This document shows, piece by piece, positions 14,606-24,883 of a stretch of DNA of 25,659 nucleotides (its first letter is position 1; each line of letters opens with the position of its first letter). Location: positions 1 through 25,659 of the forward strand of contig DATKDT010000171.1 of assembly GCA_035512575.1 (NCBI GenBank), written 5' to 3'. The notes below the pieces were generated by a model. It did not search any database. It was not told where the DNA came from and saw nothing but the letters and a program-made list of their open reading frames with translations. The position numbers and the translations under genes were made by a program. This DNA comes from JALYRV01 sp035512575. Lineage in GTDB: Bacteria; Acidobacteriota; Vicinamibacteria; Vicinamibacterales; SCN-69-37.

Positions 14606-17600
14606 ATGGATGCGCGGACTCGGTGGATGCGCTACGCCGCTGCGGCGGCCGTAGCGATCGTGATGGTTCCGCTGGCCCGGGCGCTCGCTCCCCTCGCCGG
14701 CCTCAGCCCGGGCGCCTTCGCGCCCCTGCCCCTGATCCTTCCCGTCCTGGTCGCGATCGGTCTGGTGTATCTCCTCGATCGACTGGCGATGCGCGGCGCG
14801 CGCGCCACCGAGCTGCAGGCGAAGGCGGCGCGCGAGTTCGAAGCGCGGCTGCGCGTCGACCGCGCGCTCGAAGGCAACGAGAACCAGCTGAGTCTCATCA
14901 CGAGCGCCGTGCCGGTGCTCATCGCGTACGTCGACGCCGGCCGGCGCCTGAGTTTCGTCAATCGCGCGTGGCTCGAATGGTTCGGTCCCGCCTCGGGCGC
15001 CGGGCCGCTGGAGACCGCGCTGCCGCCGGCGGCGGGCCGCGCGCTGGCCGCGAAGGCCGCGGAGGCGCTCGAAGGCCACCGGACGCAGTTTCAGCTCACC
15101 GTCGAGCGCGACGGCAGCGGCCTGTTCGACATCGAAGCCGTGTTGCTGCCCGACGTGGGCGGCGACGGCCGGCCGCGCGGACTCGTGGCCATGCTGTCGG
15201 ACGTCACCGATCGGAACAGGATCCAGGCGGGACTCGCGCTTCAGAATCGCGTGGCGCAGGCGATCGCGGACGCCCGCTCGCTCGAACAGCTGCCGCGCGT
15301 GATGGAAGTCGTTGCGGCGGGCCTGGGGGCGGAAGCCGCGCGCCTCTGGCTTGCCGGCGCCGGCGCGCTGCGGCTGGGGGCCGAGTGGCCGCCGCGCGCC
15401 GCCGCCGGAAGTCCGGAGCCGCCGCCCCACGTCGTGTCGGCCTGGCACGGCGCGGCGGTTGCCGCGGGCGGTGCGGATTCGCCTTCGGCGACGGCGGCGG
15501 TGCCGCTCAGCGCCGGAGGGTCGGTCGAGGGTGTCATCGAGATCACCGACGCGCGCCGCTTCGCGCTCGACGGCATCCTGCGCGAGGGCCTCACCGCGCT
15601 CGGCGTGCAGATCGGCCAGTTCATCCAGCGCGCCGGCGCCGAGGCGCATGCCGAAGCGCGCGCGCGCTTCAACCGCCGTCTCGTCGAGGCGATTCCGCAA
15701 ATCGTCTGGACCGCGGGCGCGGATCGCGCGTTGGACTCGCTGAGCGCGCGCTGGCACGACACCACGGGCATCCCCACCGAGGACGGCCTCGGCGACGGCT
15801 GGCAGCAGGCCGTGCATCCCGACGACCTGGCGGCGGTGGTCGAGGCGTGGCGGGCCGCGGCCGATGCCGGCACGCCGGTGCGCCGCGAAGTCCGCCTGCG
15901 CCTGGCCGGCGGCCGCTGGCACTGGCACCTCATGGTCGCGATCCCCTCGCGCGACGACGGCGGCCTGCAGTGGTTCGGGACGTTCACCGACATCGACGAT
16001 CAGAAGCGGGCGCTCGAGTCGCAGCGCATCCTCGCCGACATCGGGACGACGCTGAGCACCGCGCTGGGGCACGAAGACACGACGCGGCTGGTCGCGGAGC
16101 TGCCAATCGGGCGCTTTGCCGAATTCGTGGCGGTGGCCGAGCTCACTGAGGAGGGGCTGCAGTGGGTCGCGGCGGCGCATGTCGACCCGCGCGAATGGGA
16201 CGCGGGGGCCGCGCTGCGCGCGATGCCCGACTTCTCCGAGAGCGCGTCGATCGCGGCCGCGCGCGTGACGCGGACGGGCGGACCCGAGCTCGCGGACACG
16301 CCCGACGCGGCCGCCGCCGACGAGACGCTGCGCGGCCTGGGCGCCTCATCGTCGATCACGGTGCCCATGACGGCGCGCGGGCGTACGCTGGGCGCGATCA
16401 CGCTCGCGTGCCTCCACGGGCGGCCGTACGACCGCGCGGATCTTGGCCTTGCGGCGGATTACGCGCGCCGGTCTGCGGTGGCGATCGACAACGCGCGGCT
16501 GTACCGGCAGACCGAACAGGCGAGCCGCATGAAGGACGAATTCCTCGCCACCGTCTCGCACGAGCTGCGCACGCCGCTCAACGCGATGCTCGGCTGGACG
16601 AAGCTGCTGCGCTCGGGCCGGCTCGAACAGAACCGCCTGGCCGTGGCGCTCGAGACGATCGAGCGCAACACGCTGGCCCAGGCGCAGCTCATCGAAGACC
16701 TGCTCGACGTCTCGCGCATCGTCACCGGCAAGCTGCGGCTGCAGAAGAAGCCGGTCGATCTGGCCGACATCGTGCGCGCCGCGGCGGCGACGGTGCAGCC
16801 GGCGGCCGACGCGCGCGGCGTGGCGCTGGATCTGCAGATCACCATTCCGGACGGCGTGCTGATGGGCGATGCGTCGCGCCTGCAGCAGGTCGTCTGGAAC
16901 CTGCTGTCGAACGCGATCAAGTTCAGTCCCGAGCACGGCCGCGTGAACGTCACGCTGACGAGCGACAACACGCAGGCGGCGCTGTCGGTCAGCGATCGCG
17001 GGGCCGGCATCGTGCCGGCGTTCCTGCCGTACGTCTTCGATCGGTTCCGCCAGGCGGACTCGACGGTGACGCGCACCCACGGTGGCCTCGGCGTGGGGCT
17101 CGCCATCGTGCGGCACGTCGTGGAGATGCACGGCGGATCGGTGGAAGCGTTCAGCGAGGGCGAGAACCGGGGCGCCACGTTCACCGTGCGGCTGCCGCTC
17201 GATCCCGCCGCCGCGGGTAAGGTGCGCGCGGAGCCGGCGGGGCGCAGCGCCGGCGACATCAGGGATCTGTCGGTGGTGCTCGTCGACGATCAGCCCGACG
17301 CGCTCGAGATGACGCGGCTCCTGCTCGAAACGCGCGGCGCCCACGTGCGCACGGCGCCGTCGGCGCGACATGCCCTGCAGGCGCTTCGCGATGAGCGGCC
17401 GGATGTGCTCATCGCCGACATCGGCATGCCGGGCGAGGACGGGCACTGGCTGGTCACCGAGGTGCGCGGCGACCCGGCGCTGGCCGATCTGCCCGCCATC
17501 GCGCTGACGGCCTACGCGCGCCCGGAAGATCGCGCGAAGTCGGAAGCCGCCGGCTTCCACGCGCATCTCACGAAGCCGCTCGACGCCGACGAGCTCACGC

Positions 17601-17686
17601 TGGCGGTGGCGTCGCTCGTGCGAGCACCACGCTCCCCCCGAATCCCCCGCCCGTCAGCCGCGCTCCGTACACACCCGGCGAGCTGA
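14606..17686 (+). CDS. Hybrid sensor histidine kinase (PAS-GAF-PAS-GAF-HisKA-ATPase-REC)
   Basis: 1026 residues. Two hydrophobic segments (about 9-30 and 38-58) anchor the protein. A PAS-like domain follows (about 95-205), then GAF-like (210-340), a second PAS (355-470), a second GAF (475-635), HisKA with His652 in TVSHELRTPLNAML, an ATPase domain (N769 in NLLSNAIKF, DRGAGI, GGLGVGLAI) and a C-terminal receiver (about 887-1000) with Asp938. The many sensor modules suggest cytoplasmic signal input. The last 25 or so residues after the receiver are basic and Pro-rich and are read from the antisense end of galK. The ATG at 14606 has no good ribosome site; an ATG at 14627 is an alternative. Confidence 0.93.
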   Translation: MDARTRWMRYAAAAAVAIVMVPLARALAPLAGLSPGAFAPLPLILPVLVAIGLVYLLDRLAMRGARATELQAKAAREFEARLRVDRALEGNENQLSLITSAVPVLIAYVDAGRRLSFVNRAWLEWFGPASGAGPLETALPPAAGRALAAKAAEALEGHRTQFQLTVERDGSGLFDIEAVLLPDVGGDGRPRGLVAMLSDVTDRNRIQAGLALQNRVAQAIADARSLEQLPRVMEVVAAGLGAEAARLWLAGAGALRLGAEWPPRAAAGSPEPPPHVVSAWHGAAVAAGGADSPSATAAVPLSAGGSVEGVIEITDARRFALDGILREGLTALGVQIGQFIQRAGAEAHAEARARFNRRLVEAIPQIVWTAGADRALDSLSARWHDTTGIPTEDGLGDGWQQAVHPDDLAAVVEAWRAAADAGTPVRREVRLRLAGGRWHWHLMVAIPSRDDGGLQWFGTFTDIDDQKRALESQRILADIGTTLSTALGHEDTTRLVAELPIGRFAEFVAVAELTEEGLQWVAAAHVDPREWDAGAALRAMPDFSESASIAAARVTRTGGPELADTPDAAAADETLRGLGASSSITVPMTARGRTLGAITLACLHGRPYDRADLGLAADYARRSAVAIDNARLYRQTEQASRMKDEFLATVSHELRTPLNAMLGWTKLLRSGRLEQNRLAVALETIERNTLAQAQLIEDLLDVSRIVTGKLRLQKKPVDLADIVRAAAATVQPAADARGVALDLQITIPDGVLMGDASRLQQVVWNLLSNAIKFSPEHGRVNVTLTSDNTQAALSVSDRGAGIVPAFLPYVFDRFRQADSTVTRTHGGLGVGLAIVRHVVEMHGGSVEAFSEGENRGATFTVRLPLDPAAAGKVRAEPAGRSAGDIRDLSVVLVDDQPDALEMTRLLLETRGAHVRTAPSARHALQALRDERPDVLIADIGMPGEDGHWLVTEVRGDPALADLPAIALTAYARPEDRAKSEAAGFHAHLTKPLDADELTLAVASLVRAPRSPRIPRPSAALRTHPAS

Positions 17687-18602
17687 TGGCCCGCTCGACG
17701 ATGGCGTCGATCTCGGGCAGTGACACCTCGAAATCGTCACGAAGCGAGGCGTGCGATTCGGTGAGCAGCGCGCCGAAGCGGACCGCGTCGCCGTCCTCGA
17801 GCGCGCGCACAGCCTCGCGCACGCGCCGGTTTTCCGACCGCACGTGGCGCACGCGCTTCGACAGGCGCGCGGGAAGACGCGCCGCGGCAGCCTCATCGTC
17901 ATCGACCTCCCGGAGCGACGCGACGCCGAGCCGCGCGCAGGCGCGCGCGCACTCCTCGCGGCGCTCGCGATAGCGTCCCGAGCGATTGGCGTGGGCGATG
18001 CCGGAGTCGACGATCTCGATCTGGATGGCGGCCGGCACGCTGATCGGCGTGATCTCCAGCGCGTGGAAGTCGATCAGCTGCGCGCGGCCGGGCTCGCCGG
18101 CGGCGGCAATCTGGTCCATCATGCCGACCGGCGCGCCGACGAAGTCCGTTTCGATCGCGCGCGCCAGCTCCGCCACGCGCACGTCGTCGAGCGCCACGCC
18201 GCCGAGCCGCGACAGCGCCTGCACGAGCGCGACCGCCAGGGCCGCGCTCGACGCCAGCCCCGCGCCCGGCGGGATGTCGGAGGCGATGGTGATCGTCGCG
18301 CCGTGCTCGTAGATGCCCTCGCGCGCGAGCAGCACCGACGCGCCCGTGACGTAGTCGACCCAGGTGCCGCTCGGCTCCCACGCGCCGGCTTCCACGATGA
18401 CCTGACCGTCTTCCGGATAGGCCCCCGATCGCGCGGCCACGCGAAAGTCGCCGCGCAGGCTGGCCCGCACGGTCACGGCGAGCGGCAGCGTCATCGGCAG
18501 CGCCAGCCCGAGGTTGTAATCGGTGTGCTCGCCTATCAGGTTGACCCGGCCGTGGCCGGTGCCGGTCGCTTCAGTCAAATGGAGATCCGTGGGGAGGAAC
18601 AA
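17595..18602 (-). CDS. galK: Galactokinase (GHMP kinase family)
   Basis: About 335 residues; phosphorylates galactose at C1 in the Leloir pathway. The signature GRVNLIGEHTDYN (18-30), the ATP loop PPGAGLASSAA (111-121), the catalytic Asp163 in GMMDQIA and the GGGFGG motif near the C-terminus (318-323) are all present. It is shorter than the roughly 380-residue enteric enzymes. No ATG is available: TTG at 18602, two bases behind the ahcY stop, or TTG at 18578 are the plausible starts. The residue before GRVN is His where Pro is usual. It lies last in the run sahR-like, ahcY, galK. Its 3' end overlaps the hybrid kinase by 92 bases in convergent orientation. Other GHMP sugar kinases are possible but less likely. 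Confidence 0.85.
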   Translation of the reverse strand: MFLPTDLHLTEATGTGHGRVNLIGEHTDYNLGLALPMTLPLAVTVRASLRGDFRVAARSGAYPEDGQVIVEAGAWEPSGTWVDYVTGASVLLAREGIYEHGATITIASDIPPGAGLASSAALAVALVQALSRLGGVALDDVRVAELARAIETDFVGAPVGMMDQIAAAGEPGRAQLIDFHALEITPISVPAAIQIEIVDSGIAHANRSGRYRERREECARACARLGVASLREVDDDEAAAARLPARLSKRVRHVRSENRRVREAVRALEDGDAVRFGALLTESHASLRDDFEVSLPEIDAIVERAISSPGVYGARLTGGGFGGSVVLARATPPPA

Positions 18603-18604
18603 AT

Positions 18605-20095
<1,491 letters not shown>

Positions 20096-20108
20096 GTCAG
20101 TCTCCTAA

Positions 20109-20133
20109 GAACACAGAACGTAGAACACAGAAT
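20109..20133. repeat. Short heptamer array (GAACACA/GAACGTA) inside an operon
   Basis: Three tandem heptamers, GAACACA, GAACGTA, GAACACA, plus a partial fourth lie in the 41-base gap between the regulator and ahcY. Same unit length as the arrays at 357-384 and 12440-12627 but a different sequence. Confidence 0.55.
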
Positions 20134-20136
20134 CTT

Positions 20137-21078
20137 TCAGCCACGTCTCCCGGTCGCGACAAACAACGAAGGTCCGCGCGACGCCGGGTCGGCGGGCAGC
20201 GTGTGCACCCGCGTCCCCTCGAAGCCTGCGCCTTCCATCAAACGCGCGATCTGCTCGGCGCTGAAGCCGAGCCACACATGTCCCATTTGCTGCCGGTACT
20301 CCTCGCGGTCGTGCGGCAGCATGTCGATGATCAGCAGCCGCCCGCCCGGCGCGAGCGCGCGGTGCGCCTCGGCCAGCGCCGCGGCCGGATCCGGCACGTG
20401 ATGCAGCACCAGCATCATCGTCGCGGCGTCGAGCGAGGCCGACTCGATCGGCAGCGACTCGAGCACGCCCGTCCTGAGCTCGACGTTTGCCGCGTCGCCG
20501 AGACGCCCGCGGGCCGCGGCAAGCATCTCGTCGGACGCGTCCACGGCAATCACGCGCGACACGAACGGCGCGAGCGCGGTCGACACGATGCCGGTGCCGC
20601 AGCCGAGATCGCCGACCGTCCAGCGGTCGTCCGCCAGGGCCAGCAGACCCTGCAGAAAGAAGTCGTGCCCGAACAGCTCCTCGCGCAAGCGATCCCAGTG
20701 GCTGGCCGACGAGGCGAAGAAGGTCTGCGAGCGCGCCGCGCGGCGCGCGAGCACCGACTTGAGCCTCCGGTGATCCTGCGCCGCTCCGGGCCGATCCGCA
20801 ACCTGATCACGAGCCAGCGCCCACACGGTTTCGAGCGGCCCGGCCGAGGTATCGAATGAATAGAAGCGGCTGGTGCCGTCGCGGCGCGAGCCGACCCATC
20901 CGGTGTCGGCAAGCACCTTCAGGTGACGGCTGACCGTCGACTGGGGCAGCTGCAGCACATCGGCCAGTTCCCCGACCGTCAGCTCCCGCCGTTCCAGGAC
21001 GAGCAGCATCCTGCAGCGCGTCTGGTCAGACAACGCTCCAAGGGCGTCGAGCAGGGCGGGGGCGGCGGCAACAGGCAT
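20137..21078 (-). CDS. ArsR-family regulator fused to a methyltransferase domain (SahR-like)
   Basis: 313 residues. An ArsR-type winged helix-turn-helix (about 14-75, recognition helix QSTVSRHLKVLADTG) precedes a class I SAM-binding domain with motif I GDLGCGTG (156-163), VDASDEM and VLHHVPD. Regulators of this layout directly upstream of ahcY correspond to the SahR group, described in Proteobacteria as S-adenosylhomocysteine-responsive repressors of the SAM cycle. Here the gene is followed by ahcY and galK. A CTATCCG-N6-CGGATAG palindrome lies immediately before its ATG, which suggests autoregulation. Orthology to SahR itself is inferred from architecture and neighbourhood. A metabolic methyltransferase with a regulatory domain is the alternative. 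Confidence 0.85.
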   Translation of the reverse strand: MPVAAAPALLDALGALSDQTRCRMLLVLERRELTVGELADVLQLPQSTVSRHLKVLADTGWVGSRRDGTSRFYSFDTSAGPLETVWALARDQVADRPGAAQDHRRLKSVLARRAARSQTFFASSASHWDRLREELFGHDFFLQGLLALADDRWTVGDLGCGTGIVSTALAPFVSRVIAVDASDEMLAAARGRLGDAANVELRTGVLESLPIESASLDAATMMLVLHHVPDPAAALAEAHRALAPGGRLLIIDMLPHDREEYRQQMGHVWLGFSAEQIARLMEGAGFEGTRVHTLPADPASRGPSLFVATGRRG

Positions 21079-21098
21079 CTATCCGTAAATCCGGATAG
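21079..21098. promoter_or_regulatory. Palindromic operator before the SahR-like gene
   Basis: CTATCCG, six bases TAAATC, CGGATAG form a perfect 7+7 inverted repeat ending at the base just upstream of the start codon. Size and placement suit an ArsR-family dimer. Binding here would block initiation of the whole regulator-ahcY-galK unit. No second copy was noticed elsewhere in the window. Confidence 0.6.
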
Positions 21099-21110
21099 AC
21101 GGTAACACGC

Positions 21111-22001
21111 CTAGCGCTTCACGTCAACAGGCAGGTTCCGGCGTGACCAGTCCTCGAACGAGCCGTCATAGAGGACGACCCTGTGCCCGAGCAGGCGCGC
21201 CGCAAACAGGACGCCCGTTGCCTGCTGACCGATGTGGCAGTACGTGACCACTGTGTCGTCCGGCTTGACGCCTGCCGCCGTGAACAGCGCACGCAGCTCC
21301 TCCGGCGATTTCATCAGGCCGTCCCCGGTCGTCACGGTCGAGAACGGGAGACTCAGGGCGCCCGCGATGTGGCCCGTCTTGTGCGGGTTCGCGGCATTGC
21401 CGCCGGTCTGCGTGCCGTCGTAAAAGGCGGACGTGCGCGCGTCCACGATCGCAAATCCCGCCCTGCCAAGGTGCGCCTGCACGAATTCGGCGTCGGCCAC
21501 GACCGGCCTCACCTTCAGCGGCGACAACACACCCACCTGCTGTGCAGGGACCTCGGCGGTGACGGGACGCGTCTCGCGCGTCCATGCCTCGAGACCGCCA
21601 TCGAGCAGCGCGACGTTGTCGAGACCGGCCCAATGCAGCGTCAGCATCAGTCGTGTCGCGGGCGTGAACCAGCCGCCGGCCTGATAGATGACGATGTGGG
21701 AGTCGTCGGAGATGCCGAGGGCCGCGAGGCGCTCGCGCAGCACGTCGGGCGGCAGCATCTGCAGATTCAGATCCTGCTCGCGCGTGTGCAGGCCCGTCCG
21801 GACGTCGGCGAAACGCGCGCCTGGAACATGCGCCGTGTCGTAGCCCGCCTTTTCGCCGACATGCAGGATCACGAGCTTCGGGTCGTTGAGCCGGTCAGCC
21901 AGCTGCGCGGTCGATACCAGCAGGGACTGGGCGCCGGCGGCGGATGGAATCGCGACGAGAAAGGTCACGGAGACGGCAAAGACGGTCACGAAAGTGCGCA
22001 T
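21111..22001 (-). CDS. Exported two-domain rhodanese (thiosulfate/mercaptopyruvate sulfurtransferase type)
   Basis: 296 residues. A signal peptide covers about residues 1-24 (hydrophobic core, AGA before QS). Two rhodanese domains follow (about 28-145 and 165-293). Only the second has the active cysteine, Cys255 in TYCHIGQQATGV; the first has Ala in the corresponding YQAGGW loop, as is normal for tandem rhodaneses. It would transfer sulfur to a thiol or cyanide acceptor in the periplasm. The ATG at 22001 is preferred over a TTG three codons upstream. It precedes the SahR-like gene on the same strand but is separated from it by the operator. Confidence 0.9.
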   Translation of the reverse strand: MRTFVTVFAVSVTFLVAIPSAAGAQSLLVSTAQLADRLNDPKLVILHVGEKAGYDTAHVPGARFADVRTGLHTREQDLNLQMLPPDVLRERLAALGISDDSHIVIYQAGGWFTPATRLMLTLHWAGLDNVALLDGGLEAWTRETRPVTAEVPAQQVGVLSPLKVRPVVADAEFVQAHLGRAGFAIVDARTSAFYDGTQTGGNAANPHKTGHIAGALSLPFSTVTTGDGLMKSPEELRALFTAAGVKPDDTVVTYCHIGQQATGVLFAARLLGHRVVLYDGSFEDWSRRNLPVDVKR

Positions 22002-22082
22002 GGCATCCAATCTACAGGGGATGGCTCCGGTGCGCCAGAGCTTGTCGCCCGGGCGGCTGCCGCCGAGGATCCTGGGAGATCT

Positions 22083-23654
22083 TCAATTCCCCTGTCGCCG
22101 AAGCACCCGTCCGGGCCTCTTCCCGGTAAAGCTGCCCGCGTCGATGACGGCCTGGCCGTTGACGAGCACGAGCCACATGCCTTCCGACATCTGATGCGGA
22201 TCGGCGTACGTAGCGCGCTCGCGCAGGGCCGCGGGATCGAAGACGACGATGTCGGCGAAGGCGCCAGCGGCGATCGCGCCGCGGCCAGGGAGATTGAACG
22301 TTGCGGCCGGCAGCGCGGTCATCGAGCGGATGGCGTCCTCGAGCGACACGGCGCCGCGTTCCAGCGCATAGTGCGCGAGCTTGCGCGTAAAGGCGCCGTT
22401 GTTGCGCGGATGCGGGCGGCCCTCTCCCGGCAGCGTGAGTCCTCCGTCGCTCGACGTCATCATCCACGGCCGCCGCATCAGGGCCAGCAGGTCTTCGTCC
22501 GACATGTTGAACGACACGATCGACGCGTTGCCCGCTTCGATCAGCTCGAGGGCCGCGAGCTCCGGCGGCTTCCGCCGCGCCTCCGCGATCTGATCGAGCG
22601 GCTGGCCTTCGAGCGCGCGGTTCGCGCCATGCGAGGCAATCACGATGCTCGCCGCGCCTCCGCGGCGCCGGATGTTCTCGCGCATCTCGGCGACGATGCG
22701 CGCGCGCGTGGCGGCGTCGGCCAGCCGCGCGCGGAATTCCGCCGCGCCCCCCGCCTGCGCCCAGCGCGGCACGATCGCCGCGCCGAGGCTGGTCGAGGAG
22801 GCCGCGTACGGATACTGGTCGGCGAGCACGTCGACGCCCCGGGCGCGGGCGAGCTCGATGCGGGTGGCCGCGGCGGCGCCAAGCCCCCAGTTGTCGGGAC
22901 CGAGCGCCTTGATGTGCGTGACGATGCCGCGCACGCCGGCCTGTTCGGCGACATCGATGACTTCCTGCACGGCGGCAATCACGCCGATCGAGTAGTTGCC
23001 CTCGTCGCGAATGTGGCTCGCGTACACACCGCCGGCCTCGCGGGCGAGCGCGATGACCTCGTCGATCTTCGCGAAGCTGCCGGGCGCGTAGAACAGGCCG
23101 CTCGACAGGCCGAGGGCACCGTCGCCCACCGCGCGCGTCACGAGCGCCCGCATGCGCGCGAGCTCCTCGGTCGCCGGCGCGCGATCGGCCGCGCCCATCA
23201 CGTTCGATCGCACGCTTCCGTGCCCGATCAGCAGGCCGGCGTTGACGCCGATGCCGCCTTGCTCGAGCGCCGCGCGCTGCGCCGCAAGATCCACCGGGCC
23301 GCCGCCGTCCGGATTCCCGATGATCGTCGTCACGCCCTGCGCCAGAAGTGCGCGGGCGTCGCGGAGCGGCTCGCGCGTCAGCGCCTCCGCGGCGTGCGAA
23401 TGCGCGTCAATGAAGCCGGGGGCGACGAGGCGGCCGGCGGCGTCGATGGTGCGCGCCGCCTTCGCCCCTCTGAGCGATCCGACCGCCACGATGCGATCGC
23501 CCGTGATCCCCACGTCGGCCCGCCGCCAGGGATTGCCGCTGCCGTCGAGCACGCGGCCGTTGACGATGAGCAGGTCGAACGGGGGCGTCTGCGTCGGCGC
23601 CGGCAATGGAATCAGCGCCAGCGCCAGCGCCAGGATCGGGATGGTGCGAAGCAT
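22083..23654 (-). CDS. Exported N-acyl-D-amino-acid deacylase family amidohydrolase
   Basis: 523 residues. A signal peptide covers about 1-22 (LALALAL core). Typical D-aminoacylase/dihydroorotase-like features follow: an N-terminal beta-sandwich part (FDLLIVNGRVLDGSG), metal ligands His85 and His87 in FIDAHSHAAE, SHIRDEG, the THIK histidine, and the catalytic Asp in MTSSDGG. The C-terminus shows PGRGAIAAGAFADIVVFDP, typical of the amidohydrolase superfamily. It probably removes acyl groups from D-amino acids or related cell-wall-derived compounds. No ribosome site is seen. A TACAAT ends five bases before the ATG, which would suit a leaderless message. Confidence 0.9.
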   Translation of the reverse strand: MLRTIPILALALALIPLPAPTQTPPFDLLIVNGRVLDGSGNPWRRADVGITGDRIVAVGSLRGAKAARTIDAAGRLVAPGFIDAHSHAAEALTREPLRDARALLAQGVTTIIGNPDGGGPVDLAAQRAALEQGGIGVNAGLLIGHGSVRSNVMGAADRAPATEELARMRALVTRAVGDGALGLSSGLFYAPGSFAKIDEVIALAREAGGVYASHIRDEGNYSIGVIAAVQEVIDVAEQAGVRGIVTHIKALGPDNWGLGAAAATRIELARARGVDVLADQYPYAASSTSLGAAIVPRWAQAGGAAEFRARLADAATRARIVAEMRENIRRRGGAASIVIASHGANRALEGQPLDQIAEARRKPPELAALELIEAGNASIVSFNMSDEDLLALMRRPWMMTSSDGGLTLPGEGRPHPRNNGAFTRKLAHYALERGAVSLEDAIRSMTALPAATFNLPGRGAIAAGAFADIVVFDPAALRERATYADPHQMSEGMWLVLVNGQAVIDAGSFTGKRPGRVLRRQGN

Positions 23655-23665
23655 AGGGGATTGTA

Positions 23666-23681
23666 GCGGCCATCTGGCCGC
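23666..23681 (-). terminator. Small hairpin between the beta-lactamase and amidohydrolase genes
   Basis: GCGGCC, four bases, GGCCGC form a perfect six-pair stem 12 bases after the beta-lactamase stop on the minus strand. No T-tract follows, so termination is uncertain. Confidence 0.25.
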
Positions 23682-23693
23682 GTAGCGGTCCGG

Positions 23694-24482
23694 CTATTTC
23701 AAGATGCCCAACTCAGTCAGGATGGCCCGCGCGATTGGGACGCGCTGCGAGTACGCACGTCCGTAGTCTCTGGCACCCATCTGTAACGCGAAGTAATAGA
23801 CCGCCTTGTCCTTTTCCACATATCCGACGTACCAGTTCGACGTGTCCTCGCCATCGGGCTGACAGGCGCCCGTCTTGGCGCTCAGGCGCCATGACGGAGT
23901 GTCTTCGACAACCATGATTTCCCTCGTCAGTCTGGTCGTTCGATCTGAGAGACCGAGTTGGCCCTCATAAAAACGACGAAGGAAGTCGACCTGCTCGTCC
24001 GCCGAGATTCGCAGCGAACCGTCGACCCAGAATGGATTGCCAGTGCGATCCAGGCCACCGCTGACATCACCGTTGCCGTATCGAAAGTGTTCCAGGAAAT
24101 CCTGCACCGTCTGCATGCCCGCGCGGCGCGCCATGACCTGATAGTACCAAAGGGCCGAAGCTTTGAACGCGCCACGCAGGTCGAAATCGCGTGCCCAGTG
24201 CTGGGGCTGTCTCAGCGCCGGGTCGTACTCCAGGATGAAGCCGGGATCAGATACCGTGCCCGATTCGAGCAGAATCGCCGTGTTCGGGATCTTAAAGGTG
24301 GAGCATGGGGCAAACCGTTCGGCCGCGCGCTTCCGATTATGGCGCACGTTCTTGCCCGAGGAGCCGTTGAGCAACACGAACGTTCCATTCAGATCCCGGA
24401 AGTGTTCCGTGAGATCCGGCGATTGCGCGCGAATGGCCGCGACAGCTAGAAGGGCCAGGATGGCCGGCACGACTACACGCAT
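23694..24482 (-). CDS. Class D (OXA-type) beta-lactamase
   Basis: 262 residues with signal peptide 1-20 (cleavage near RAQ). All active-site motifs of class D serine beta-lactamases are seen: the nucleophile Ser61 in STFK (61-64) within PCSTFKIPN, SAL at 109-111 (usual form SxV) followed by WYYQ, YGN at 135-137, FWVDGSLRIS, and KTG at 203-205. This predicts a periplasmic enzyme opening beta-lactam rings. The third residue of the second motif is Leu instead of Val, and a Cys precedes the nucleophile. The gene looks less GC-rich than its neighbours, which may indicate transfer. The ATG at 24482 is chosen because the signal peptide begins there. The motifs suggest an active enzyme; its substrate range cannot be read from sequence. 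Confidence 0.9.
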   Translation of the reverse strand: MRVVVPAILALLAVAAIRAQSPDLTEHFRDLNGTFVLLNGSSGKNVRHNRKRAAERFAPCSTFKIPNTAILLESGTVSDPGFILEYDPALRQPQHWARDFDLRGAFKASALWYYQVMARRAGMQTVQDFLEHFRYGNGDVSGGLDRTGNPFWVDGSLRISADEQVDFLRRFYEGQLGLSDRTTRLTREIMVVEDTPSWRLSAKTGACQPDGEDTSNWYVGYVEKDKAVYYFALQMGARDYGRAYSQRVPIARAILTELGILK

Positions 24483-24511
24483 GCGCCTGATGATCGCACG
24501 AGGACGCGCCT

Positions 24512-24537
24512 GAACGCCGAGAGGCGTCGTCGGCCGC
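24512..24537. repeat. Direct repeat copy, second copy in the broken toxin gene
   Basis: GAACGCCGAGAGGCGTCG at 24512-24529 recurs exactly at 24905-24922, and CGGCCGC follows in both with a one-base offset. The 393-bp interval contains the antitoxin gene. The repeat has its own small hairpin (ACGCC, GAGA, GGCGT). The first copy may be a remnant of a duplicated toxin 5' end or a chance hairpin. Confidence 0.45.
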
Positions 24538-24649
24538 CGCCTCATTGGCGCCGCAACAACACCGTTTCGAGGGCCCAGAAGATGGCGCGCCGAGACTGCG
24601 TGACGGCGCGACCGAGATCCTTTAAGCTGAAGCCTGAAGGAGAGCAGCA

Positions 24650-24883
24650 ATGGCCTCGCTCGATTGGTCCCGGTGCCCGGCTGTGGAGAGCATCCCTGGC
24701 AAGGTCAGCGGGGCCTGGGTGTTCAAGGGCACACGCACGCCTGTTGCAATCGTCTTCGAGAATCTGGAAGACGGCATGACCATTGACGAGGTGATGGAGC
24801 AGTTCGCCGTCACGCGGGAGCAGGTCAAGGCCGTCCTCGAGTTCGCCGCAAGGAGCCTCGACGCGCCCGTCCCGGGACGCTGA
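24650..24883 (+). CDS. DUF433-family antitoxin
   Basis: 77 residues: WSRCPAVESIPGKVSGAWVFKGTRTPV, then a helix-turn-helix-like part (MTIDEVMEQFAVTREQVKAVLEFAARS). This is the DUF433 pattern found in antitoxins paired with DUF5615 (PIN-like) toxins. GGAG precedes the ATG at a suitable distance. The stop codon overlaps the ATG of the next gene by one base (TGATG), the standard arrangement for the pair. The antitoxin frame is intact although the toxin is broken. Confidence 0.85.
   Translation: MASLDWSRCPAVESIPGKVSGAWVFKGTRTPVAIVFENLEDGMTIDEVMEQFAVTREQVKAVLEFAARSLDAPVPGR

Noticed and set aside
21183..23666. 827-codon open frame on the plus strand
   Set aside because: It is antisense to the rhodanese and amidohydrolase genes, spans both and the gap between them, and its translation is Arg/His/Ala-rich without domains. 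It is an effect of high GC.
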